NCBI RefSeq assembly: GCF_042653925.1
Contig: NZ_JBHSFQ010000015.1
Span: 62,001 to 126,000, forward strand
Origin: Nocardiopsis_B mangrovi
GTDB taxonomy: Bacteria > Actinomycetota > Actinomycetes > Streptosporangiales > Streptosporangiaceae
Length of the DNA stretch: 64,000 bases
Direction of reading: 5' to 3'
The notes under the pieces were generated by a model that saw nothing but the letters and a program-made list of their open reading frames with translations, was not told the DNA's origin and ran no database searches. The position numbers and the translations under genes are program-made. This document shows positions 12,001 through 24,000 of the stretch, piece after piece. Each line of letters begins with the position of its first letter. The first letter of the stretch is position 1.

Positions 12001-15000
12001 CGCAACCGAGGCGTCCACCCGGGTCATGTTGGAGAACTCGGCCGCCTTCGGCGGGGTGGGCAGCCGCCGGTACGACGTCGGCGAAGACGTGAGGCGCAAC
12101 CGCCGGTGGCGGCCCGCGTAGTCGACGAACGGCAGGTCCGCGTGGCCGGTCGTGATGGCGCCCAGGCGGTGCCGGACGACGCTTCCGTTCCGCAACCCGT
12201 TGAGGGTGGTCTCGTTGTGCCGGGTGAACGCCGCGGACGGCTTCGGGGGCTGTTTGACCAGGCGGTTGCGCCCCGAGGCGTCGGGAGAGGGGTTGGGGCG
12301 GTCCTTCACGGCCGCCGAGGAGTAGCCCAGCAGGCGGTCCCGGACCCAGTCGGCCAGGCTCATACGCCCCTCTGGCGTGGCCGAGGAGATGTCCCCGACA
12401 TAGAGCGGGTAGCTGCGGTCGACCGCCCGGGCACCGGGCCCGGGCACCCCTGCCTCGTCCGGGGAACGCGGGTCGGCCAGGGTGATGCGCTCGGGGGCAT
12501 CCGGCGGGTTGGTGCCCGGCCCACCCGGAACGAACAACCGCACCGGCAACGGCCATGACTGAACCAGCGGCGGTGCTTGCGGCGGGGTGACCGTCAGGGT
12601 GGCAAGGAGATCGGCGTCGTAGGGCACGGGCGTCCCGGCGACCTCGGTGTAGGTGAAATCGCCGCTGGAACCGTCCACCCCCAGCGCGCTGGTGCGCACC
12701 CGGTAGCCGATCCCCCCGCGGAACACCAGGCGGGCGCCGACCATGTCCACCTCGGGTATGCCGGGGCCGATGGGGGCGATGTAGAACGGGGTGACGAGGA
12801 CGCCGAGCGAGACCGACTTGTTGCCGCCGTGGCCGCCACCGAAATCGTAGGCGTAGGCGGGGTCGCCCACCCCGTGCATCAACACGGGCCGGGGACGACG
12901 CCCCGGCGGCGGCAGCTGTGAGGCCGCGGGGACGCGGTGGTACTCGGCGTCGGGATCGACGTGCAACCGCACCTTCCACTCCCCACCGGGCCCCTGGACC
13001 GTGACGGTGAATCCGCCCTTGCGGAAGAACGGCCGGATGTCCTGCCTCGCCTGGGCGCGGACCTGGTCCAGGATGTCGGCGCGCATCCGCGGGGTGAGGC
13101 CCGGGACGGTGCTGCCGTTGATGCGGTCTTCAAGGTCCTGCAGCAGGCCGGTGGTGTCCACGGGATGGGTGCCGAACCAGGACGACAGCAGCATCCACCC
13201 CAGCCGCGCCGTCTCCGGGAACACATCGCGGGCCAGGTCGTCGGCCCGGTGGGCGGCGGCCTGCGCCTCGGCCCGGGCGGTCTCGGCGACCTCGTCGGCG
13301 TCGCGCGCACGCTGCTCGTCGGCGGTGGCGAAGTAGTCCGCGTCGTCGGCGGCGACCTTCGCGGTATGGGCGGCGGCCCGCGCCTCCGTCCGGGCGGTCT
13401 CGGCGTCGACTGCGTCCTGCTCGGCCTGGTGCAGGCGGTGCCGCGCGCTGTCGGCCTCCTCGGTGGCCGTCTCGGCGGCGCGCCATGCGGCATCGGCCGC
13501 CTCGCGCGCACCGTCCGCGGTGTCCCAGGCCGCGTCGGCGTCGTCCTGAGCCCGGTCGGCGGATTCGCGTGCGGCGTCGGCGGCCCGGTCGAGCTCGGTC
13601 GCATGGTCGAAGACGGTCTCGGACTCGGTGCGGAGGCCCTCGACCTCATCGGGCCCGATGCCCGAGCGCTCCCACAGGTCCGCGGCACGGAGGTCGGCCT
13701 GCTCAGCGGCACCGGACCGGGCGGCCGCCTGCTCGCGCAGGCGGGCCGCCTGTGCGGCGGCCTCGGCGATGTCGGCTCCGAGGCCGGTGATCCGCGCGAC
13801 GTGATCGGGCGTGTCCTGCGCGGGATCCGCGTCCGGCGCGGACCGATCCCCCTCGGGTTGCGCCCGCAGCGCGGACAGCTCCCGCCGTAACCCCCTCCCC
13901 TCGCCGTCGATCCGCTCGGCCCGCCGGGTCAGATCGGCGGCGTCGGCACGGGCCTGCTCGGCCTCAAGGCCGGACCGCTGGGCACCGGTGGCGGTGGCGA
14001 GGATGTCCTCCAGTTCCGCCGCGCGCTGGGCCGCCGCGGCATGGGCGCCGTCGGCCTCGGTGCGCAGTTCGTCGGCGTGGGCGTCGGCGTCCTCGGCCGC
14101 CTCCTGTAGGCGGTCGGCCTCGGCCTCGGCAGCGTCTGCGGTGGTTTCCAGCTCGTCCGCGCGATCGGCGGTCTCCGATGCCGCCTGGGCGGCCTCCTGC
14201 GACGCCCTGCGCCGCGGCGCCACCGCGGCGTGCGCCTGCTCGGCCGCGGCGTCGGCTTCCCGCGCGTCCTCCTGGGCGGCCTCGGCCGCGTCGTCCAACC
14301 GCCGGGCCTCGGCCCGCGTCTGTTCCGCCTCCTCGCCGGCGTCGGCGGCCTCGTCGCGCAGCCGTATGGCCTCGACGCGCGCCGCGTCCGCCTCGCCCCG
14401 GGCCTCGGCCGCCCGAGTCACGGGATCGACTCCGTCTGGCCCGGTGTCCTGGGGACGGGGTGGCGGGGCGCCACCGTCGACGCCGGGCCGAGGCAGGTCC
14501 GGGTCCGCCTCGACCGGACCGCTCTCGGACAGGTCCGTTCCGGCCGTCGCGGCGGCCGACTCCGCTAGAGCGCGGGGGAACGCGGCAGGATCGGCGGAGG
14601 CCACCGCCGGGTTCTGCCCCTCACCATCCCCCTCGCCCGTGTCCTGGCTCGGCCTGAACTCCGCCGGACGGATCTGGGAAGGAACCCCGAAGGGAGCAGG
14701 TGCTCCTGTTGCCTGGGAGGGCCCTCGCCCCTGAGTCGGTCCCGCCTGGGCAGAGGCCGCTCCGGGCGGCCGGGTCGGCTGGAGAGGGGAGGACGACCCC
14801 TCGCCGCCGAGCGCCGTGAACACCTGAAGCGGCGACTGCCCCCCGGAGAACAGACCGAACGGATCGACGAGCCCACCCGGAAGAACCGGAGAGTCCCCCG
14901 ATGCCTTCTTGGGATCGAAGGGGGCCGAAAGATCCAGCGGTGTGAACGGCTTCCCGTGCAACGGGGCATCGGGATCAACAGGCTCGGAGATGAACGGCGA

Positions 15001-18000
15001 CTTCACCGACAGGCTGACATTCGCGCCCCCCACATCGTCGGCAGCACCGTCGATACCGCCCCGCTCCTCGACCGCGGCTTCGGGGAACACGTCCCGAGTC
15101 AGGTCGTGGGCGTGCCGCTCGGCGGCCTGCGCCGCCCGGCGGGCATTCTCGGCGCGCTCCTCGGCGGTACGCGCCTCCACCTCGGCCAAATCGGCGAAGT
15201 ACTCCGCATCATCAGCCGCGACCTCCGCGGCGCGCGCGGCGGCCTGCGAAGGGGCGAACAGGTCGTCGTGGCTGGAGTCGTCGGGGTCGTGACCGTCTCG
15301 CGGGTCATCGGCGAGGAGCGGGGTCTGGTGTGCCGGGGGCACGGCGCGGTTATCGCTCCCCTCGGACGCGGCACCGGTCACCTCAGCCCGTGCCTCCGGC
15401 TCGGTGGCCGGGCCCCGCGACGTGGCGGCCTCACGATTGAGCTCGCTGCTGAACAGCTCAGCAAGGCCCTGGCCGTGCGCCGACCGCGACACCTCTGGGG
15501 GATGCGGGAACTCGCCAGCGGTGGTGGCAGACCCTGATACCGACCGGGCGGGGGCGGGAGACGGAGGCAACGGCACCTGCCGCTCCAACGCGAAGGAGAC
15601 GGCGCCCGCCTCGGCGCCGACCGGGCCCCGCCCGTCGGAGAGGCCGTCGGAGGTGCCGCGGACGTCGTCCTTACGGTGATCGGCGGAGGAGCCGCCTCGA
15701 CCCGAGCCAGCGCCGCCCGTGCGGCCACCGCCGCCGCCTGTAGGACCGGTGCGCCGGCCGGCGGCTGAGGAGGATCCGCCCTGTCCGCCCGCCGCCGCGG
15801 GAGCCGGAGGACCGTCATCATCCGGGCCACGCCCGGGGCCGGGACCACCCTCACCGCCGAGGAAATCACCGAAGTCCCCGTCGTCATCGTCGGAATCGGA
15901 GTCGGAATCGTCGTCGACGACGATGGGCTCGGGGTCGGCTGCTGCGGCTGTGGCGGACGCCTGGCCGCTGTCGGCGGTGGCAGGGGCAAGGCCGGCGGCG
16001 CGGGCGACGGCGCCCGCCTCGGCGGCGTTGTTCACCCCCAAGGTACGGACGACCTCCCGGACGTATCTGGCGACCGACTCCTTCTTGAGGGCTGAGCCTC
16101 CGCGCTTCTTCAGGCGCTTGTGGATCTTGTCGATATCCCGCCGGGCCCCCAGATCCCGCAAGACTTCGACATCCCTGTCGTTCAGGTCGTTAATCTTGTC
16201 CGAAGCCCGGCTTATTTGCTCGGCGGTGAGTTGAGCCAGTCCGGCGGCGTGGGAGACGGAGATCGCTTCGGCGCGGTCCAGCACCCCAAGGCGGTGAACG
16301 AGCTTGCTGACGCGGTCTTTGGCCCCGATGCGGGTCGAGCGGAACTCCTGGGCGATATCCCTGTCTCTCTTGGGCAGGAGGTTCAAGAGCCGACGCCCGT
16401 CGTCGTCCAGGGTGCCGACCCGTATGAGGGCCCGTTCCTGTCGCTTCTGGGGTGTCAGATCGGTGGGGACGGAGTCATCGGTCAGTCCGGCGGCACGAGC
16501 TACGGCGACCGCCTGTTCGCGGCCCTCCACACCGAGAGAACCCGTGACCCCCTCCATGAGGGCGAAGAAAGCTTGGCGCGTCCGGATATCGAGTCCGGTC
16601 CTGATGTCCTCGTCGGTGCGCCCGGCCCCCAAAGCCACGAAGAAGTCGAATTCGCGGTTGCTCAGCTTACTGATGCCGACGAGAGCCCGCTCTAGTTGCT
16701 CGGCGGTGAGTTCCCTGACCGGGGCCAGGGCGGCAGGGGCGTCGGGAAGGCTTTCGGGATCGCCACCACGGCCGAGGGCATAGTCGGCGGATCGGGCCGG
16801 TTCCGGTGCCCGGGACCGGATGCCATCGCGACCCTCGTCGTCGGAGACGCCATAGAGGTCGTCGCTGTCGCTGGCATCGGAGGAGCCGCGGTCCGCATCG
16901 TCAGGCGCATCGGGCAGGTCTCCCAAGTCCGTGGTATGGCGCGCACCAGCGCCCGCATCGCCCAAGAAGCCGTAAAGGTCGTCGACGGCAGGGGGAAGGG
17001 AGCCGGACACCTCCCCCCGGCCGGCACCGCCGAAAATGTCCTCCGCGTCATCCAATACGCCCGCTGCATCCAGGACAGCAAAAGGGTCCTCGCTAATGGC
17101 ACGGTCAATGTCACCACCGACGCCGGATTCGCCCGCTGTCCCCCAGTCACCGAAGCCGCCGCTGAAAGCGTCCTGCTCCCGCGAAGTGGTATCAGCGACC
17201 ACCTGGTAGCCGTGGTAGGCATCGCCGGAAGGGCTGGGCACCCAGCCCGGCATAGGCACCCACCCCGCGGGCACGACCTCGGCCTCCACGAACAACAGGT
17301 CCCCCACACCCCCACCCGGGACACGCTCACCGGCATGCCGGTAGACGGCATGGACGACAAGACGCGACCCCCGCGCCACCAGCACACGCCCTGGCCCGTC
17401 GGCCGGCTCCCCGGCCACGTGGACGGCCGGGAACCCCCCAGGGACGCGGACCATCACATAGGCCCACGCATCCTCGACCGCGCGTGAACCGAACGTGCCG
17501 GCGAGGTAGTGCGGAACATCCGCCACCGTGCCCACGGCGGCATCAAGGGGACGGTGGGGGTCGATACCCAATCGCTCTAGCAACCCCGCCCCGGCCCCCA
17601 GGTGCACGGTGACCGCCACCGGCAGCGCCGCCGACCCCAGAACCGTATCGATATCGCCGACGATCCACGCGAAATCGTCGCGGTCATCGGGTACGACATA
17701 GCCGCCGGCCAGCCCCTCATCGACCATGCCGCCGACATAACCGGTGTACTCCAGGAAGGATCCGGCCTGGTTGGCGGTGATACCCAGGACGTGGGCACCC
17801 TCCACCCCAGACACCGCCCCCGCCACGGTCTCCACGATCGGCAGGTGCATCCGCGCCCACTGATCGGCCGCCTCGTCGTCCCTTGCACGGACGTTGTTGC
17901 CCATGCCCCCGCCGGGATCCTGGTCCGGGTCACGGCCGAACCATTGCGCAGGCGGGGCCACCAGGACACGGCCGACCTCGCCATCACCGGGACCACTCAC

Positions 18001-21000
18001 GACATCGCCGGCATCAGGCAGGTTCTCAGGATCGGGGCTGGTGACCTCGTGGGACGCGGACTCGGGGACCGCGCCCGCGGTAGTGGTCTGGCCGCCGGTG
18101 GGGACACGGAGGTAGCGGGCCTCGGGCACCAGCTCGGCCGCGTGGGCCATCCGCCCCAGGGCCTCGTTGTCCTGCGCCCCCACCCTGCTACGGATGTTGC
18201 CAAGGCGCCTACGGACCGTACTCAACGACACTCCGGCCATCTGCCGAAAGACGCTGTTGACGGAGACGCGCCCCCCCTCGCCCTGCTGCTGCCCGAGGAG
18301 GGCGGCCATGGTGCGATCCTCCCCATCCAGGTCCGTGACAAGGACAATGGGCGTAGCGCGGAGATAGCGGGCCTCGGGCTTGAGCCCGCTCTCGCGGGCC
18401 ATCCGCCCCAGGGCGGCGTTGTCCTGCGCCCCCACCCTGCTACGGATGTTGCCAAGACGGCTGTCGACCTGGGTCTCCGTTATTCTGGCCATCTGCCGAA
18501 AGACGCTATTGATGGGGTCGCGCTCCCCCTCACCCTGCTCCCCGATGAGGGCGACAATGGTGCGATCCTCCCCTTCCAGGGCCGTCACAGAGATCCTCGT
18601 GCTGTCGTCACCAGCTGATGGCCGCGCCTGACCACCGGAGTCATCGCCAGAGGCGCCGGGGAGCGGCCGGGTCAGCTGGAAGGGAGAGGACGCCCCCTCG
18701 CCGCCGAGCGCCATGAACACCTGAAGCGGCGGCTGCCCCCCGGAGAACAGACCATAGGGATCGGCGAGCCCACCCGGAAGAACCGGAGCGTCTCCCGATG
18801 CCTTCTTGGGACCGATGAGGGCCGAAAGCTCCAACGACGTCGGCGGATTCCCGCGCCACGAATCATCAGGATCAGCCGCCTTGGCGACGGCCGGCGACTT
18901 CGCCGACAGGCTGTCATACGGGCTCCCGACATCGTCGGCGGCGCCGTCGATAACTGCCCGCTCGTCGGCCTCGGCTTCGGGGGACGATTCCCGGGCGAGG
19001 TCGGCGGCGTGCCGCTCGGCGGCCTGCGCCGCCCGGCGGGCGTTCTCCACGCGCTCTTCGGCGGTGCGCGCTTCCACCTCGGCCAAATCGGCGAAGTACT
19101 CCGCATCGTCGGCCGCGATCTCGGCAGCATGGGCGGCGGCCTGCGCCTCCCCCCGGACGGATTCGGCCTCGGCCCCAGCGGCCACCTCCTGCGCACGCTC
19201 CTGAGCGGCATCGGCAACCGCCCGCAGCTCCACCGCCTCCCGACGGGCATCGGCGGCATCGTCGTGCACAGCCAAGTCCGGAACCCGCTGATTCGCGGTC
19301 GTGGAGTCCTGAAGGGGTGCCTCGCTGACATCGTGCCTGCGATGCCCGCCCGAACCCGAGTGCCAATGCCGGGAGTCGCCCCCATGGCCCGACCCGTGGT
19401 CCCGCCGCTGGGTACCTCCCCCGGAACCCGACGCGCCCCGGCCCGAAGAGGACCCGCCCTGACCGCCCCTGGGCGGGTCGTCATCACGGCGAGAACGAGG
19501 AGGACCGCTGTCCTCCACGAGCAGGCCCGCGGTCCCCCGCGCGTTGCGGGCCAGCATGCCGAAGCGCGCCATCATCCCGTCGAACCAGTCGGTCCGGCCC
19601 AGGCGCTCGAACTCGGGTCGCAGCGAGGTGAGCCGGGTACCCAGCCACTGGATGTCGGCCCGGGTCAGCGGGTTGGCGATCCACTGGTCGTTCGCGAAGT
19701 CGTAGAAGGTCTCCATCGCCGTCGTGTGGCGAGTCTCGCTCAGGTCCGGTGGATCGTTGGGATCGTAGGGCTCGTCGTCCACGAGGGTCCAGCCACCGCC
19801 GTGGTCGATGCCGATGACCGTCCCGTGGTCGGTGTACAGCACGTTTCCGGGGTTGCGGTCGCTGTTGCCGATGAGGATGTCCAGCAGCCCCAATCTGCGC
19901 CCGGACGCCGTCCCGGTCAGCAAAGGGCCGAGCCGGCCGCCCAGCTCCTCCCCTGACCTGCCGGCCATGTAGTGCATGTACAACTCGTTGTAGCCGACTC
20001 GGTAGACGCCGGGAACGTCGGCGCCGATGGCGCGGCCGACCAGCGAGGCGAGCTGCTCGGCGTCGGCGCGCTGGCGGGCCGACGCCGACTCGTTGGCGAC
20101 GTCCTCGGGGTCGGCTTCGGGGTCCGCGGTGAGTTCGGTGTTCTCGGTGACCTTGTGGACCGCCAGCGTGCCATCCCGATCTGCGAACCGCACGAGTTCG
20201 GTGAGTTCGCCCTCGCCTCCTCCCTCGCCGAACGCCCATCGTTGGGCGATTCCGGTGTGCGCGGAGGCGACCAGGTCGTCGATCCCGTTGTAGGACCCGT
20301 GCCATCTGGCGGGTCCCGCCTGGGTGTGGCTGCCCGCGGGTTGCCGGGACTGCGGGGGCGCCGTGGGCGCGTGGCCTTGGTCGGGGGCGCCGTAGTACGC
20401 GGAGTAGGGGGCCTGCCCGGTTTCCGCGGTCGAAGCCGCGGGCTGCTGGTAGTGCGTCAGTGCTGAGGCGTCGTAAGGCCCAGTGGAGTGTGGGGTGTAC
20501 TGGTCGGCCGTCGGGTACTGGGTGTACTGGTCCTGCGTGGAGTACCGGGAGTACTGAGGGGCTGCGAACTGGGAGATCTGCGTCCCGGCGGGGTACTGCG
20601 GGCCCGAGGCTTCAGCGGGGTTGTCGTATCCGTCCGCACCTTGGTATTGGCCGGAGGGGCCGGGGTCCGCGCCGTAGCCATCGGCGCCGTAGCCGTAGCC
20701 GTAGCGGTGACGGTCCGCCATGAAGACCTGAAGCGGCGACTGCCCCCAGGAGAACAGACCATAGGGGTCGGCGAGCCCGCCCGGGAGGACCGGCGCGTCC
20801 CCCGATGCCTGCTTGGGATCGACGTGGGCCGAAAGATCCAGCGGTGTGAACGGCTTCCCGTGCACCGGAGCATCGGGATCAACAGGCTCGGAGACGGCCG
20901 ACGACTTCACCGACAGGCTGTCGTACGGGCTCCCGGCATCATCGGCGGCGCCGTCGACAACTGCCCGCTCGTCGGCCTCGGCTCGGGGGAACGAGTCCCG

Positions 21001-24000
21001 GGCGAGGTCGGCGGCGTGCCGCTCGGCGGCCCGCTCCGCCCGGCGGGCGTCCTCCACGCGCTCCTCGGCCCTGCTCACGTTCATCTCAGCGGAATCGGCG
21101 AAGTACTCCGCATCATCGGCCGCGACCTCAGCGGCATGCGCGGCCGCCCGCGCCTCCCGCACGACGGAGTCGGCCTCCGCCCCAGCTGCCACCTCCTCCG
21201 CATGCGTCCTCGCGGCATCGGCAACCGCCCGCAACCGGGCCGCCTCCTCGCGGGCATTGGCGACGGCGTCATGCGCAACCAGGTCCGGGACCTGCCGATC
21301 CGCGGTTATGGAGTCCTGAAGCGGTGCTTCACTGACATCGTGCCTGCGATACCCGCCCGAACCCGAGTACCAATGCCGGGAATCGCCCCCATGACCCGAC
21401 CCGTGGCCCGGCCGCCGGGTACCTCCCCCGGAGCCCGACGCGGGCCCGGCAGAAGAGGACCCACCCCGCCCGCCCCCGGGCGCGGGCGGGTCGTCATCAC
21501 GGCGAGAACCGGGGAGATCGGTGTCCTGCCCCAGTAGGCCGGTCGTCCCCCGCGCGTTGCGGGCCAGCATGTCCAAGCGCGCCATCATCTCGTCGAACCA
21601 CGCGGCCCGGCCCAGGCGCTCGAACTCGGGACGCAGCCGGTCCAGCCGCGGCCCCAGCCACTCGATGTCGGCTTGGGTCAGCGGGTTGGCGATCCACCTG
21701 TTCTGGTCGAAGTCGTAGAACGGCCGCATGGAGTCGGTGTGGCGCATTCCCTCCAGGTCGGTGGGGTCTTCGGGTGTGAAGAGCCACGCCCTGGCGTGGT
21801 CGATACCCGCGACGCGGCCGTTGCCCTGGTCCAGCCAGTTCCCGGGGCTGCGGTCGCCGTTGGCGATCAGCACGTCGAGCAGGCCCAGAACATGCCCGTC
21901 GCGCGTGTGGGTGAGGGGGGACTCCGGGTTGCCGAAGTGCGTGAACCCCGATTCGCCGTACATGAAGTGCATGTAGAGGTCGTTCTCGCCGAGCCGGAGG
22001 ACACCGGGGACGTTGGCGCCGATGGAGCGCCCGACCAGTGAGGCGAGGTGTTCGGCGTCGGCGCGGTTGCTGCGGTCCCATCTCGTCTCGATGTCCTTGT
22101 GGACCGCCTGTGCGCCATTGGCGAAGTGCACGAGTTCGGTGCGGCCGTCGTCACCTTGGTCGTCGAACACCTGCCGGTGCACGGGCCCCGATGCGGCGGC
22201 GGCGACGAGGTCCTGGATGCCGGCGGAGAGGTCCTCGATGCCCTCGAAGGTCCCGTTCCACCGCTCAAGCACTTCGGACCGATCGACCTGGGCCTGCGCG
22301 GTTTCCCGGGACGAAGCTTCGGGCTGCTGGTCGTGCATTACCGCCGAGGCGTCGTAGGACCCGGCGGAGTACTGGGAGTACTGGGATTGCCCGGTGTCTT
22401 GGGAGTACGGCGATTGCTGGGGGTACTGGGATTGCTCGGAGTGCTCGGGTTCCGTGTTCTGGGGGATCTGCGTTTCAGCGGGGAAGGTCGCCGGGTATCC
22501 GGTTTCCTGGGACGAAGGTCCGGGCTGCATGTATTGCGTGGCGTCGGCGTAGCGGCGAGGGCGGCGCCGACGCTGGCCCGCCATGAAGACCTGAAGCGGC
22601 GACTGCCCCCCGAAGAACTGACCGTAGGGGTCAGCGAGCCCGCCCGGGAGGACCGGCCCGTCCCCCGACTCCTGCTTGGGACCGATGAGGGCCGAAAGAT
22701 CCAGCGGTGTGAACGGCTTCCCGTGCAACGGGGCATCGGGATCAACAGGCTCGGAGACGGCCGGCGACTTCACCGACAGGCTGTCATACGGGTTCCCGGC
22801 ATCGTCGGCGGCGTCGTCGATAACTGTCCGCTCGTCGGCCTCGGCTTCGGGGGACGATTCCCGGGCGAGGTCGGCGGCGTGCCGCTCGGCGGCCCGCGCC
22901 GCCCGGCGGGCGTTCTCCAAGCGCTCTTCGGCGGTGCGCACATCCACCTCGGCCAAATCGGCGAAGTACTCCGCATCATCAGCCGCGATCTCCGCGGCGC
23001 GCGCGGCGGCCTGCGCCTCCTGCACGACGGATTCGGACTCGGCCCCGGCGGCCATCTCCTGCGCACGCGTCCTCGCGGCATCGGCAATGGCCCGCAACCG
23101 GGTCGCCTCTTCGCGGGCATCGGCCACGGCATCGTCCGCAGCCAGGTCCGGGACCTGCTGATCCGCCCCGGTGTCCATCCGGGGCTGGTCGGCGCTCTCC
23201 GTGACCGGAGGGGTCAGGGCCTCGGCGAACTCCTTCGCCAACGGGGTGGGGGCCGTCTCCGGGGTCGGCGACCCCTCCGGCAGGAGCGTCCCGTCCTGCC
23301 TATTCTCCGTGGTCACGACGGCGGCGTCGTCCGCGACGCCGGGCGCACCCTCCTCGCCCGGTGCGGGCCGGGGTGCGGTCGCCGACGCGCCCTCACCACG
23401 CGGCGCACCGTTGTCGGCGCCGGCGCGTGGGGCGGTGGCGTTGGGCCGCGGGGCTCCCGCGCCGTCCGCGCCCTGCGCGGGCGGGGCTGTCGACGCGGGG
23501 GGCGGGGTGCCCGCGAATCCGACCGGGGCGATGGGGACGTCGCCGACGGGACGCTGCCCCCCGTCGCCGTTGCCCTGCGGGGCCCCGGCGACCTCGTCGG
23601 GGCCCTCTACGAGGGCCCCGTCCGCGAGAGCGTCCTCGCTCGGCGGCGGCGCCGGGGACTCGGTGGACGTCCGGGGCGGGGCGGCAGGGGTGTCCACGCC
23701 GCGGGCGTCCCCGTCTCCCGGTAGGCCGGCGGGCGGGATCACGGCCACGCCGGGGTCGTTCTCGCGCACGGGTGTGGGCGAGTCCTCTAGGCCGGGAGGC
23801 CGGCTCGGGATGTCCTGGGCCGCGGGGTCGCCGGGCGGCGGGGCCGGATGCACGAGGGGCCCCGGCGGCAAGGTGGAGCGCGCGTTGTCGCCGGTGCCCG
23901 GCAGGTCCCTGTGTCCAGGGCCCGCGTCGGGGGCGTCGTCGGCGAGGTCGTCGCTCTCACGGAGGTCGAGTCGGTCCCGGGCTCCGCCGATGCCCTCATC

